Positions 6,433 through 15,237 are shown, counted from the stretch's first letter. The stretch: 19,305 nt of DNA from Bacillota bacterium (GCA_021802375.1 JAKAAL010000006.1:1-19305), one strand, 5' to 3'. Notes: generated by a model not told the origin, from the letters alone. Numbers and translations are program-made.

Positions 6433-7184
6433 GGTCCACCGCGAATATACAAAACCTGCCCGCTGACATAGGACGACTCGGGATCACAAAAGAATCCGAC
6501 GGCGTGTGCCACGTCTTCCGGCACTCCGACCCGTCCTACTGGAACGGTGCTCGAAATGGCTTCCTTAAATTGTTCGGGGTCGAGATTAAGCCGTCGGGCT
6601 GTTCCCCGGGTCATGTCGGTGTCAATAAATCCGGGGGCTACCGCGTTGACCGTGATATTAAATGGCCCGAGCTCTATCGCTAGGGTCCTCGTTAGTCCCT
6701 GAAGACCAGCCTTAGCCGTCGCATAGTTAGACTGCCCGCGATTCCCCAACGCTGACGTAGACGATGTCAACACAATCCGTCCCCACCGATGCTTCACCAT
6801 ATCGGCCTGTGCGGCGCGGCTACACAAAAATGCCCCCTTGAGGTGAATGTTCATCACGGTATCCCAATCATCTTCGGACATCTTGTACAACAGATTATCC
6901 CTGGTGATACCGGCATTATTCACCAGAACACTCACCGGGCCCAGGTCACTGCGGACCTGTTCCATAGCAGACTCAACACGTAAGGAGTCGCCCACGTCGA
7001 CCCGGTAGGCTTTAGCAACGCCCCCATGCGAAATGATGTGGGCTGCCGTCGCTTCAGCCAAGTCGAGATGCCAGTCCCAAATTGCTAAGCGCGCTCCACG
7101 CGCAGCGAGAACTTCGGCCTCTGCCCGCCCAATGCCCTGACCGGAACCGGTGACAATGGCCACTCTGCCTTCTAAGCCTCCCAC
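6429..7184 (-). CDS. SDR family oxidoreductase (FabG-like 3-ketoacyl reductase/hydroxyacyl dehydrogenase)
   Basis: This is a 251-residue classical short-chain dehydrogenase. It has the cofactor motif TGSGQGIG at 12-19, Asp37 at the end of the second strand (which usually indicates NAD(H)), DV at 63-64, NNAG at 89-92, and the catalytic tetrad Asn112, Ser141, Tyr154 and Lys158 in YATAK. PGFIDTDM and the C-terminal GQVLYIRGG are family-typical. It starts at GTG 7184, with AGGAGG upstream, 10 bp after the acyl-CoA ligase stop, so the two are co-transcribed. The ligase neighbour suggests it acts on a CoA-bound 3-hydroxy/3-oxo acyl substrate in degradation rather than on ACP in lipid synthesis, but this is inference. 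Its stop overlaps the glycosylase stop tail-to-tail. Confidence 0.9.
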   Translation of the reverse strand: MGGLEGRVAIVTGSGQGIGRAEAEVLAARGARLAIWDWHLDLAEATAAHIISHGGVAKAYRVDVGDSLRVESAMEQVRSDLGPVSVLVNNAGITRDNLLYKMSEDDWDTVMNIHLKGAFLCSRAAQADMVKHRWGRIVLTSSTSALGNRGQSNYATAKAGLQGLTRTLAIELGPFNITVNAVAPGFIDTDMTRGTARRLNLDPEQFKEAISSTVPVGRVGVPEDVAHAVGFFCDPESSYVSGQVLYIRGGP

Positions 7185-7194
7185 AAATCGCCTC

Positions 7195-8778
7195 CTAGTC
7201 TTGATACCAACCGGCGCCGTAACGTTTTCGGACCACGGTCTTCTGAATTTTTCCAGTACCCGTCTTAGGTAGTTCCGCTGTAAAATCCAGCCCCTTCAGG
7301 GCCTTGAATGAAGCGACTCTTTGGTTCACAAACCCTAAAAGCTCTCCCGCATCCACACTCATCCCAGGCCTCAACACGACGACAGCCTTTGGCACTTCAC
7401 CCCATTTGGGGTCTGGGATCCCAATAACGCAGCACTCGAACACCGCGGGATGCTGGAATAAGGCGTCTTCTAATTCAACGCTACTAATATTTTCTCCTCC
7501 AGATATGATGATGTCTTTTTTGCGGTCCACGATATGGATGTAGCCTTCTGGATCAATGACTGCCATGTCGCCGGTATAAAACCAACCTCCACGAATCGCG
7601 AGCGCAGTATCTTCCGGTTTATTCCAATAACCCGCCATCACCATGTCGCCTCGTACCCTTAACTCCCCCACCGATTCCCCATCCCATGCTAAATCGTAGT
7701 CGTCATCATCGACGATGCTCACATCAACCCCCACCGCCGGCAGCCCCGCTGTACCGCGGTAGCGGTTCAGCGCCAGTGGGTCATGGTCGGCTAATGTTGA
7801 CTTGATCACAGCGAGAGACACAATCGGGCTGGTCTCCGAAAGGCCGTAACCACCTACATATTCACCACCAAGAGCATCCATGGTGTTTTGGACAAAACTG
7901 GAGGGACTGGGTGCCCCTCCAAAGACTGCATACCGAAGGCTTGAAAGGTCATACGGATGGCTTTGGGCCGCTTGGATCAGAAAATTAGCCATAGTGGGCA
8001 CTAAGCTAGCATGGGTTACGCGATGTCTTTCAATTTGCCGCAACACAAGGTCGGGTATGAAACGCCGAAGCATGACATGCGTTCCACCTACCGCTGTAAT
8101 GTAATGCGGTGTCCCCCATCCATTCACGTGAAAAAGCGGGATGGTATGCAATATAATGGCGTCGTCACCAATATTGGCCGAAATGAGAATCTGCATCGCA
8201 TTCATGTAAAGGTTTCGATGTGTAAGTCCTACACCTTTGGGCATTCCTGTGGTGCCTGACGTATAAAAAATCTCTGCAACGGCATTCTCATCCGTCTCGG
8301 GATAGTCCGAAACCCCTAGTTCCGAGGGTGCGTTTGCCAAGAACGACTCGTAGTCCAAGTAGTCCGGGTGACTGCCCTCAATCTGGATCTCGACCATCTT
8401 TAGATCCGGAACAACGGCCGCCAAGCGCCGGGCAGTTTCCTCAAAATCAGAGTCAAAGACAAGCAGTGCTGGTGTACAGTCACTAAAAATATAAACGAGA
8501 TCGTCGGGGCTTAAGCGGATGTTTAAGGGGACTAAAATTGCACCAAACTGTACCACACCGAAATAAGCTTCGAGGAGCGGGTGGTTGTTATAGCTGAGCC
8601 ATGCCACCCGGTCCCCCGGTTTTATCCCTTGTCCCTTTAAGGCTCGGGTAAGGCGGTCTACCCGAAAGGACATTTCCTGGTACGTATAGGACATATCCTG
8701 ATCGATCACCGCCACTTTAGTTGCATAGAGTTTGGCGGTCCGTTTCAGGAAACGATTGACGTTCATCGGCACCATCAT
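7195..8778 (-). CDS. Acyl-CoA ligase (ANL superfamily, fatty-acid--CoA ligase type)
   Basis: This activates a carboxylic acid to its CoA thioester through an acyl-adenylate. I start it at ATG 8778, preceded by AAGGTGGGAG with 6-nt spacing; an upstream in-frame ATG at 8808 would put the ribosome site inside the gene. In the 527-residue form the P-loop YTSGTTGMPKG is at 172-182, YGLSETSP at 311-318, YTGD at 401-404, the hinge DRKKDIIISGGEN at 418-430, and the adenylation lysine in PKTGTGK is Lys510. The segment LLEAYFGVVQFGAILVPLN is typical of the medium/long-chain and AAE-type ligases. It lies between a YcaQ-type glycosylase gene (71 bp upstream) and the SDR gene. Chain length and substrate cannot be read from the sequence. 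Confidence 0.92.
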   Translation of the reverse strand: MMVPMNVNRFLKRTAKLYATKVAVIDQDMSYTYQEMSFRVDRLTRALKGQGIKPGDRVAWLSYNNHPLLEAYFGVVQFGAILVPLNIRLSPDDLVYIFSDCTPALLVFDSDFEETARRLAAVVPDLKMVEIQIEGSHPDYLDYESFLANAPSELGVSDYPETDENAVAEIFYTSGTTGMPKGVGLTHRNLYMNAMQILISANIGDDAIILHTIPLFHVNGWGTPHYITAVGGTHVMLRRFIPDLVLRQIERHRVTHASLVPTMANFLIQAAQSHPYDLSSLRYAVFGGAPSPSSFVQNTMDALGGEYVGGYGLSETSPIVSLAVIKSTLADHDPLALNRYRGTAGLPAVGVDVSIVDDDDYDLAWDGESVGELRVRGDMVMAGYWNKPEDTALAIRGGWFYTGDMAVIDPEGYIHIVDRKKDIIISGGENISSVELEDALFQHPAVFECCVIGIPDPKWGEVPKAVVVLRPGMSVDAGELLGFVNQRVASFKALKGLDFTAELPKTGTGKIQKTVVRKRYGAGWYQD

Positions 8779-8849
8779 TGGATTCTCCCACCTTTTTGGT
8801 ATTTCCATAATATGAGTGAATATTCTACATTACGAGGAGCTTCTCCTGC

Positions 8850-10046
8850 CTATGCCTGTTCCTTCGGTGCGAGGGGTACCAAAAAATCTATTTGCTTCAT
8901 GCCAAGTTGCGTGGAAAATTGCGCGAGCGAATCGGTAAAACGCTCAATAAGAGTCGGGGTGACCCGAGCTTCCGGTTCCCACCAAACTCCCATCACTTGA
9001 AGTCGCTGCTCTTCTCGCAGACAGCGGGCATTGACGCGGCCAATCAGCCTACTGCCGGCGAGGATGGGCATGACGTACGCCCCATATTGTCGTTTCGACT
9101 CAGGAATATATATTTCCCACCGATAGCTGAAGTCAAAAATATCCTCCAGCCGTTCACGGCGCCATAACAAATTGTCAAGCGGCGGTAAGAATCGGATTGA
9201 GGCCTCTTCAATGGGGACTTCAGAAACGTCACGATAGTGCTCCAGACGCTCCAACAAGTCGGTGGCGACATAATAAGGCCGCGGTAGCGATTCAATCGCC
9301 AACGGGGTGAGCCACTTGAGCTGTACGCATTGTTCAACCAGCCGTGTTCTTTCGACAATGGGATGATGCCGCCAGCCAAACCGTGGGTCGCTGGGATCCA
9401 TAATCCCATAAGCGCGAATATATTTATTGAGGAGACCACGATCCGCGTCTTCAATCGAGATTTGTCGCCACCGATCCAGCAAAGACGCCTCAATTCCCCG
9501 TTCCATCAAATCGAACAAGCGATGCCCTTTGTCGCGGGCCACCACCCGGATCATGCCAACGTCCCGGAGGACATTTAATGCGTGCGACGTAGCCTTGGTG
9601 GCAGCGACTGCCGAATCCCAATACCCAGCGACACGCTCTTGGCTCACAAATTCGCGAGCCGGTAGGGGGCCCTCGCGGGCCAGTCGATCCAGTACGTGTT
9701 TCACCACGGGGCCAAGACTGTCCAGTTGGGGTTGGAGGGCCCGCTGCCTGCGAACCTGGATGCCCTTTAACCACACCATATCTTCGATAGGCATGATGCA
9801 GGCCGCATTGGCTTCATATTCGATCAGATTGCCTTGGCTTAGCAGTCCATCCAAAATGCCACCCGGCGGTTGTTGTAGTCGAGCTCCCAGCACCAAGTCC
9901 TGATTGCGGCCGATCAGCGCCACGGGATCTAGTTGGAGGCACTCAAGCCTCCGAACCACGTGGAGCGAGTCACGTGGCGCGGGATCCATGAGCAACTGTT
10001 GCTCCACCAGAAGTTGACGGACTTGGGACTTGCTTGTCGGTATCAC
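8850..10046 (-). CDS. YcaQ/AlkX-family winged-helix DNA glycosylase (interstrand-crosslink repair type)
   Basis: The protein belongs to the HTH_42/YcaQ family of DNA glycosylases built from tandem winged helices; E. coli YcaQ and Streptomyces AlkZ unhook alkylated or crosslinked bases. The YcaQ-type catalytic motif Q-x-D is present as QLD (Gln38 and Asp40 in a 398-residue form), followed by the IGRNQDLVLGAR helix. RPYYVATDLLERL and FLPPLDNLLWRRERLEDIFD are further family stretches. The open frame reaches ATG 10109, but I prefer GTG 10046, which gives a family-length N-terminus (MIPTSKSQVRQLLVEQQ) and sits after a G-rich site. The first 21 residues of the longer form are not family-like. It precedes the ligase-SDR pair, with which it has no obvious functional link. 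Confidence 0.87.
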   Translation of the reverse strand: MIPTSKSQVRQLLVEQQLLMDPAPRDSLHVVRRLECLQLDPVALIGRNQDLVLGARLQQPPGGILDGLLSQGNLIEYEANAACIMPIEDMVWLKGIQVRRQRALQPQLDSLGPVVKHVLDRLAREGPLPAREFVSQERVAGYWDSAVAATKATSHALNVLRDVGMIRVVARDKGHRLFDLMERGIEASLLDRWRQISIEDADRGLLNKYIRAYGIMDPSDPRFGWRHHPIVERTRLVEQCVQLKWLTPLAIESLPRPYYVATDLLERLEHYRDVSEVPIEEASIRFLPPLDNLLWRRERLEDIFDFSYRWEIYIPESKRQYGAYVMPILAGSRLIGRVNARCLREEQRLQVMGVWWEPEARVTPTLIERFTDSLAQFSTQLGMKQIDFLVPLAPKEQA

Positions 10047-10210
10047 CTCAAGCCCCCCACTTTTTAATCCAGGTTGTAGACCATGGTACCAGATTGGGAC
10101 CCGAACCATCGAGTCGTCATCACATTTTTATTGGATGTTCTGATCTTGCTAGGAGATTCGTGGTCAAACACCGGAGCGCCCAAAGTGAGCTTTCCACGAC
10201 GGGCTGGGGG

Positions 10211-10390
10211 CTATCGGTCCCACCACAAACGTCCCTTATGCTGACTTGACCGCTCGGTCCACGTCTGGGGGTCGGCCATCGCGTCCCTGGCCACCGCTCC
10301 TCCCGTGGAGGGGGCGCAAACCGGCACCAGCGCATAGGGGTCTCTCGATATCCACGGTCCGTCAATCCACTGTAATACTTGCTGTTCCAT
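10211..10390 (-). pseudogene. Decayed N-terminus of an aldehyde dehydrogenase
   Basis: Eight bases after the aminotransferase stop, ATG 10390 opens a 59-codon frame reading MEQQVLQWIDGPWISRDPYA and then LVPVCAPSTGGAVARDAMAD. This is the usual aldehyde dehydrogenase N-terminus (IDGxW, then NPATGE-like, then AxADP). After PQT the frame leaves the family pattern, but moving one base back at 10262 gives VDRAVKSA, the expected next element, then TAA at 10238. Beyond this no family match is seen, and the YcaQ gene follows. So it is a truncated, frameshifted remnant lacking the NAD-binding and catalytic cysteine regions. An aminotransferase followed by an aldehyde dehydrogenase is a standard amine-degradation pair. 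The rest of 10047-10398 shows no other feature I can name. Confidence 0.55.
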
Positions 10391-10398
10391 GATCCGTC

Positions 10399-11727
10399 TT
10401 AATGGGTACGTTGCAACAAAGCCAGTTCAGGGTCCTGTTGAACTAATTCCGTAAGCGCTTCGCGCATCGTGTCAAGGGCCTCGGTAATGTGGCTTTTGGT
10501 GACGGTCAACGCCGGCGCAATACGGACGATATTACCCCGAAGACCACCCCTCCCCAACAAGAGACCTCGAACCTTAGTCCCCTCAAAAAACCGGAGTACG
10601 AGGTCGGGAGCGGGTTCTTTGTCGTCCCGCACAAATTCCAGTCCTTGCATGAGACCTTTGCCCCGGACATCACCGATGAAAGGAAACTCTTCTTGGAGTA
10701 GCTCAAGTCCGTCTCTTAGTCGTTCCCCCATCACCTGCGCGTTCAGCATTAAATTTTCCCGCTCAATTACCGTCAAGGTAGCTAGGGCAGCCCGCATACT
10801 GATGGGGTTCCCCCCAAAGGTACTGATGGTTGGCCCCTGATATTTAGAAGCGATGGTCTTGCTCGTGATGGTAGCCCCTATCGGCAGCCCATTGGCCAAC
10901 CCCTTGGCAAATGTCATAATATCCGGTACTACCCCGGAGTGCTCGATTCCAAACATTTTCCCGGTTCGTCCGAAACCCGTCTGAACTTCGTCATCGATAA
11001 AGAGGGCACCGTGCCGTCTGACAATGTCGCTGGCTTCTTGAAAATAGGTATCGGGCGGCGTAATGAATCCTCCCACACCTTGAATCGGCTCGGCGATAAA
11101 TGCTCCAATGTGACCACTGGTTTCGGTAGCAATTAATTCGTTCAGGTCCTGGGCGCACTCCAATCCACACGTTTCGGGTTTTTTCCCAAATGGGCACCGA
11201 TAGCAGTACGCATTATGGGCATGGCGAATTCCGGGCAACCCGGATAGACCTAGTCGCCATGATGCCTGCCCAGTGAGATTCATGGCTAATGCGGAACGTC
11301 CCGAATAGCTGTGGCGCAAAGCGAGCACTTCGCTTGCACCAGTAGCCAGTTGCGCCATGGTTACCGCAGTCTCATTGGCCTCGGAACCACTGCTGGTAAA
11401 AAAAGATTGTTCGAGATCACCAGGAGTTAGGGCAGCCAAACGCTCTGCCAGGTCAACCATCGGTTTTGTCACATACAGGGTAGAGGTGTGGCTCAGTTGG
11501 TGCACCTGATCTTCTACGGCATGCACCACGTCCGGGTGAGCATGTCCAATCGAGACCGTGAGAATACCCCCGAAAAAATCTAAGTAACGGCGATTATCTC
11601 GGTCGTAAAGCTCGAGACCGCGACCGTGGGTAAGGTCCAACGGCTCTTGGTAGTAGGGCATAACCGCCGGTACTAGATAACGCTGTTGTCGAGCCCAAAG
11701 AGTTTGCTCATCAGGTATGATGTCCAT
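10399..11727 (-). CDS. Class III PLP-dependent aminotransferase (AGXT2-like)
   Basis: This is a fold-type I aminotransferase of 442 residues that moves an amino group from an omega-amino or similar donor to pyruvate, glyoxylate or 2-oxoglutarate. The open frame extends to 11913, but the start is best at ATG 11727, with GGAGGCG 6 nt upstream. SSGSEAN is at 112-118, [11 protein letters not shown] at 246-256 (Asp246 contacts the PLP ring nitrogen), the PLP lysine is Lys275 in MTFAKG, and STFGGNP follows. A C-x2-C-x8-C-x3-C group (175, 178, 187, 191, in YCYRCPFG and CGLEC) marks the AGXT2-like subgroup. It is followed by an aldehyde dehydrogenase remnant and preceded by a deacylase gene on the same strand. 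GABA, beta-alanine or diaminobutyrate are possible donors; none is provable. Confidence 0.9.
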   Translation of the reverse strand: MDIIPDEQTLWARQQRYLVPAVMPYYQEPLDLTHGRGLELYDRDNRRYLDFFGGILTVSIGHAHPDVVHAVEDQVHQLSHTSTLYVTKPMVDLAERLAALTPGDLEQSFFTSSGSEANETAVTMAQLATGASEVLALRHSYSGRSALAMNLTGQASWRLGLSGLPGIRHAHNAYCYRCPFGKKPETCGLECAQDLNELIATETSGHIGAFIAEPIQGVGGFITPPDTYFQEASDIVRRHGALFIDDEVQTGFGRTGKMFGIEHSGVVPDIMTFAKGLANGLPIGATITSKTIASKYQGPTISTFGGNPISMRAALATLTVIERENLMLNAQVMGERLRDGLELLQEEFPFIGDVRGKGLMQGLEFVRDDKEPAPDLVLRFFEGTKVRGLLLGRGGLRGNIVRIAPALTVTKSHITEALDTMREALTELVQQDPELALLQRTH

Positions 11728-12255
11728 GTCGTGCGCCTCCATTTTCAACATCCTAGTGCACCGGGAACTGATTATCCCCATCACCTTCGAGAATACCACC
11801 AGACGTGACGGGATGCAGGTGATAACGCGTCGATTGTCGTATGGCAATATCAGACAGGATGCCGAGCACATCGTGATCCTGCCCACTTCATACGTCCCGC
11901 GTTCCGCCACCACTCATTGGCAAGCAACTGATATCAAAGCGGTCGAACCATCATGGGTCCCGACCGCCAAATCGTACACCCCGATACGTGACGAAGTCAA
12001 AGTTTTCTAGCCGAAGCAGTCACCCCTCGCCGCGTTGCACCTTCGGCTCGGCGATTGCCCAACGGGGGACACAGAGTGATGCCAGGTACGCATGATGCAC
12101 GCGATCTACACGAGGGTTGGACGCGGGCGTTTGCCCGGTCCCCGAGCCGATTCGGGAGTAGCGAGTCAAGGAAAGAGGGACGTGAATGTGATATTCAGGG
12201 AGCAGCAGTTGTGATGCGAAGGCGCACGGAAAGATTAGGTCTCGAGGTCGGGCAT
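11728..12255. other. 528-bp intergenic region between deacylase and aminotransferase genes
   Basis: Both flanking genes are on the minus strand. A plus-strand frame reaching 12010 (PITFENTTRRDGMQ through SYTPIRDEVKVF) looks somewhat protein-like but begins inside the aminotransferase 5' end without a ribosome site. A minus-strand frame is open from 12255 to about 12020 with no usable start. Either could be gene debris; I cannot identify them. A possible minus-strand promoter at 11971-12000 is listed separately. No terminator or RNA gene was seen. Confidence 0.35.
11971..12000 (-). promoter_or_regulatory. Possible promoter for the aminotransferase gene
   Basis: On the minus strand TTGACT (12000-11995) and TACGAT (11976-11971) are separated by 18 bp, a near-consensus -35 with a fair -10. 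Transcription would start about 11964 and leave a leader of roughly 235 nt before ATG 11727. A second candidate nearer the gene is TTGCCA-N16-TTATCA, around 11820-11850. Confidence 0.35.
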
Positions 12256-13191
12256 CTATTCGGATGCCACAGCCAGGAGCGGATCGCCATCGACAATCGC
12301 GAGCGATGTCACCACAAACAGCACTACTCCCGATTGGGGGGCAACAATTTCTTGTATGAGGTCACCATATTCGTTCTGGAGCCGGCCTGCTAGATCGCCA
12401 TGATGGACCTCTTGCCCTACCTGAACAAGAGGGTAAAAGAGGCCTTGGGTTGAGGCATGCGTCCACACAAATTTACGGAAGATTGGTTTTGTTTCGACGC
12501 GGGGCAGCGGGTCGGATACAAGATCCAAAAGCCGCAGCACATTTTCCAGACCGTCCAGATGAATCTGGACGGCATCTTCCGACAGTTGCCCCACCCCTCC
12601 TGCTTCCGCTAAGATAGCGGGCACCCCAACCTGAGCGCTCGTGGCATAGGTGCTGCCCGCAATAGATGAGGATTCCAAAATATAGCGGATCCCATAAGCC
12701 TCCGCCATGGCTCGGGACCGCTCCACCACCAGCGGCCCCCCCTGATCGGAATAGATAAGGAACGGCGTCAGCGCCTCATGGATGTCTCCGCCGTGGAGGT
12801 CAACCCAATAGTCGGATTCCTTTGCCAACGACATCACGCTATGCGCTATCCGTTCGGATAAACTTCCGTCAACACGCCCAGGAAACACCCGATTAAGGTT
12901 TTTACCGTCTTCGGGCGTGAAGTATTGAGACTTGGCAAAGAAGGCAGGAGGATTGGTCATGTGGACGACATTTACCGTGCCGCGCAATCGCCCGGGATCT
13001 AATGCCTGCGCAAATCGAATAGCGGCTTCGATTCCAGGGTATTCGCCCCCATGTATGCCGGCTGTGACTAACAGTGTCGGACCCGGACGTCTCCCGTGGA
13101 TTCGTGTATAAGGCAAGAATACGTTACTATCTGGCACCTGAAGGCGATCCCTAATTTTGGTTCCTGAGCCGTGATTTGGACCTTCGCTCAT
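12256..13191 (-). CDS. AspA/AstE family zinc deacylase (succinylglutamate desuccinylase/aspartoacylase-like)
   Basis: This is a cytosolic zinc hydrolase of 311 residues that removes an acyl group from an N-acyl amino acid or related amide. The zinc ligands are His47 and Glu50 in GIHGGEYPG and His133 in DLHGGD; Glu196 in AEAGG is the likely general base. NLNRVFPG at 98-105 is the family's substrate-binding segment. The last 80 residues are a beta-rich C-terminal domain ending APQSGVVLFVVTSLAIVDGD. I start it at ATG 13191, with GGAGGAT 5 nt upstream, rather than at the end of the open frame (13302). It is divergent from the ABC exporter and upstream of an aminotransferase. DoeB of ectoine degradation belongs to this superfamily, so an acyl-diamine substrate is one option among several. 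Confidence 0.87.
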   Translation of the reverse strand: MSEGPNHGSGTKIRDRLQVPDSNVFLPYTRIHGRRPGPTLLVTAGIHGGEYPGIEAAIRFAQALDPGRLRGTVNVVHMTNPPAFFAKSQYFTPEDGKNLNRVFPGRVDGSLSERIAHSVMSLAKESDYWVDLHGGDIHEALTPFLIYSDQGGPLVVERSRAMAEAYGIRYILESSSIAGSTYATSAQVGVPAILAEAGGVGQLSEDAVQIHLDGLENVLRLLDLVSDPLPRVETKPIFRKFVWTHASTQGLFYPLVQVGQEVHHGDLAGRLQNEYGDLIQEIVAPQSGVVLFVVTSLAIVDGDPLLAVASE

Positions 13192-13345
13192 GTAGCATCC
13201 TCCATCCGGTACAGTGTTCATCACGTTGCGGTGCTGATCACGTTGGGATGGGTACCACCAGAGATATGCACCTACCCTGAAGAGAGTGCGGGTAAGGCCC
13301 AAATCCCATCAAGCAACCCACCGAACTGACCAAGAAGATGTCCAA

Positions 13346-13374
13346 ATATTAGTTAGTATTTCCAATCCAGTCAA
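13346..13374 (-). promoter_or_regulatory. Sigma-A-like promoter for the deacylase gene
   Basis: On the minus strand TTGACT (13374-13369) and TAATAT (13351-13346) have exactly 17 bp between them. The transcript would begin near 13339, about 150 nt before ATG 13191. CCAAT at 13363-13367 and ATTGG at 13374-13378 form an inverted repeat across the -35 box that could bind a regulator. Confidence 0.55.
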
Positions 13375-13398
13375 TTGGCCGTACCCAGTGGGCCTACA

Positions 13399-13425
13399 TT
13401 GAGGCACGGAAGAGTGCGGTATAAT
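13399..13425 (+). promoter_or_regulatory. Promoter of the ABC exporter operon
   Basis: A perfect TATAAT lies at 13420-13425 with TTGAGG at 13399-13404. The 15-bp spacing is shorter than ideal, but the position fits: transcription would start near 13432 and run about 57 nt to ATG 13489. The ribosome site there, GAGGTGATC, is nearly a full complement of the 16S rRNA tail. Confidence 0.5.
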
Positions 13426-13488
13426 AAGAACCGAATTCGTCGGGACCCTTATCGGGAACGTTTCACGAAGATCTGAGGTGATCCATCA

Positions 13489-15237
13489 ATGAACCAAGGG
13501 CTCATTCTGCCGTTTTTAAAAAAGCACAGTCCTGCCTACGGAATAGCCGTTATCAGTGTAGGAATGGCCAAAGCCATTCAAGTGCAGATTCCCAACATTA
13601 TCGGAAACTTCATCAATACCTTTCGCACCGGGATCACGGTTCCCGAAATTGAAACGTACGCACTGGAACTTGCCGCCGTCTCGTTGGGATATGTTGTACT
13701 CTTTGGACTAGGACAATATACGGTAGGGAAGTATGCACGAATTTTTGAAGGCGATCTAAGACGCCGGCTTTTCTCCCATTGGGAAACACTGGAAACGCAT
13801 TATTTTGAGCAACACACCGTCGGCGACCTCTTATCTCATGTCCTCAACGACGTGCCGGCGGTCCGGCAAGCCATGGCGGGTGGTGTCAGCCAAATCCTAC
13901 AGGCAGTGTTCCTCTTGATAGCGACACTCTTTATGACCATTACCAAGGTCAACCTAGAACTTACTTTAATAAGTTTGGTCCCTCTCGTCTTGATCCCAAT
14001 TGTGGTGGTGCGCCTGGGTCCGAAAATAAAGCAACAGTCCCGGCTGGTCCAGGAGTCCCTGTCCCAGATGTCTGACATGGCTGAAGAAAGTCTTCAGAGT
14101 ATTCGCCTTATCAAAAGCACCGCTAATGAGGCCGTTGAAATGAATCGCTTTTCCGCGAAAACGGATCTAATTTATGAACGCTCGATGCGCCAAGTTCGCC
14201 TCAACACGATGTTTCAAGCCTTGATCCCGTTGCTCACCGGGATCAGTTTTGCGATCGCCCTAGTCTTCGGAGGATATCTCACCCTCCATCGGACGATCAC
14301 TTTGGGAGCGTTTGTGGCCTTTACCGTGTATTTGAGTATGCTGGTTCGCCCTCTGATGCAATTTGGCAATGTGATAAACATTTTCCAAAATTCGTCAGCT
14401 TCTTTGGCCCGGATTCACACTCTTCTACAAGCCGCACCGAGCATCTCAGATCCCGAAGATCCCGCGCTGGTGCCGGAGCACGCGGCAATTCGAATCCGTA
14501 ATCTATCGTTTACTTACCCCAGGGCTACGACCGCAGTACTCCACAATATTACCCTCACGATTGAACCCGGTACCACCTTAGGAGTGGTAGGACGCACCGG
14601 CTCCGGAAAATCTACTTTGTGTGGTATCTTGCTGAGGGAAATCGATCCCCCACCAGGCACCGTTTTTATTGGTGATACCGACATTCGAGATCTGCATCGT
14701 CAAGAATTACGGGAACATATTAGCTATGTCCCTCAAGATGGGTTCCTTTTTTCGACGACTATCGGCAACAACATTGCTTTCCCTCTCGACCCTGAACAAG
14801 CTGGTCTAGATACCATTACCAGCGCAGCATCGCAAGCCCAAATCTTAGGTGCTATCCGAACCATGCCGCAGGAGTTTTCCACCGTGGTCGGGGAACGAGG
14901 GATAAACCTTTCCGGCGGGCAACGGCAGCGGGTTGCCATCGCGCGCGCACTAATTAAAAGCCACGCCAACGTACTTATATTTGATGATAGTCTTAGTGCC
15001 GTAGACACCCTCACCGAAAATGCGATTCTCGAAACGCTGGGGGAGTTGCGCCGACAAGGTCGCACCATGATTCTCGTGAGTCACCGCCTGTCCTCGCTGC
15101 GACATGCCGATCGCATCGTCGTGCTCGACCAAGGACGTGTGGTGGAGTACGGAACCCCGTCTGAACTCCTTGGTAAACCCGGTCTTTACGCCAATTTATA
15201 TGCCATTCAATCCGAAGGAGGACCTAGCATTGGCTAA
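13489..15237 (+). CDS. ABC exporter half-transporter, degenerate-site subunit (YheI/BmrC-like)
   Basis: This is a membrane half-transporter with an N-terminal six-helix domain (about 1-310) and a C-terminal ATPase, 582 residues. Walker A GRTGSGKST is at 368-376, the Q-loop is in VPQDGFLFS, the canonical signature LSGGQ is at 474-478, Walker B ends in Asp499, and the H-loop is His532. Position 500, normally the catalytic glutamate, is aspartate (LIFDDSLSAVD). The same change is seen in Bacillus YheI/BmrC, the less active half of a heterodimer. It starts at ATG 13489 behind GAGGTGATC and overlaps the next gene by 8 nt. With that partner it probably forms a multidrug or lipid-type exporter; the substrate is unknown. 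Confidence 0.92.
   Translation: MNQGLILPFLKKHSPAYGIAVISVGMAKAIQVQIPNIIGNFINTFRTGITVPEIETYALELAAVSLGYVVLFGLGQYTVGKYARIFEGDLRRRLFSHWETLETHYFEQHTVGDLLSHVLNDVPAVRQAMAGGVSQILQAVFLLIATLFMTITKVNLELTLISLVPLVLIPIVVVRLGPKIKQQSRLVQESLSQMSDMAEESLQSIRLIKSTANEAVEMNRFSAKTDLIYERSMRQVRLNTMFQALIPLLTGISFAIALVFGGYLTLHRTITLGAFVAFTVYLSMLVRPLMQFGNVINIFQNSSASLARIHTLLQAAPSISDPEDPALVPEHAAIRIRNLSFTYPRATTAVLHNITLTIEPGTTLGVVGRTGSGKSTLCGILLREIDPPPGTVFIGDTDIRDLHRQELREHISYVPQDGFLFSTTIGNNIAFPLDPEQAGLDTITSAASQAQILGAIRTMPQEFSTVVGERGINLSGGQRQRVAIARALIKSHANVLIFDDSLSAVDTLTENAILETLGELRRQGRTMILVSHRLSSLRHADRIVVLDQGRVVEYGTPSELLGKPGLYANLYAIQSEGGPSIG

Noticed and set aside
9427..9903. A 158-residue plus-strand open frame opposite the YcaQ-family gene
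   Set aside because: It is antisense to a gene with clear family motifs; its Arg/Ser/Pro-rich composition is typical of a shadow frame.
10120..10365. An 81-residue minus-strand open frame in the gap after the aminotransferase
   Set aside because: A different frame of the same DNA matches an aldehyde dehydrogenase N-terminus, which explains the region better.
11717..12010. A 97-residue plus-strand open frame in the gap before the aminotransferase
   Set aside because: It starts inside the aminotransferase 5' end, has no ribosome-binding site and no family I recognise. It is noted only as possible debris in the intergenic entry.
12055..12393. A 112-residue plus-strand open frame overlapping the deacylase 3' end
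   Set aside because: It is antisense to the conserved C-terminal domain of the deacylase, with no ribosome site and shadow-like composition.
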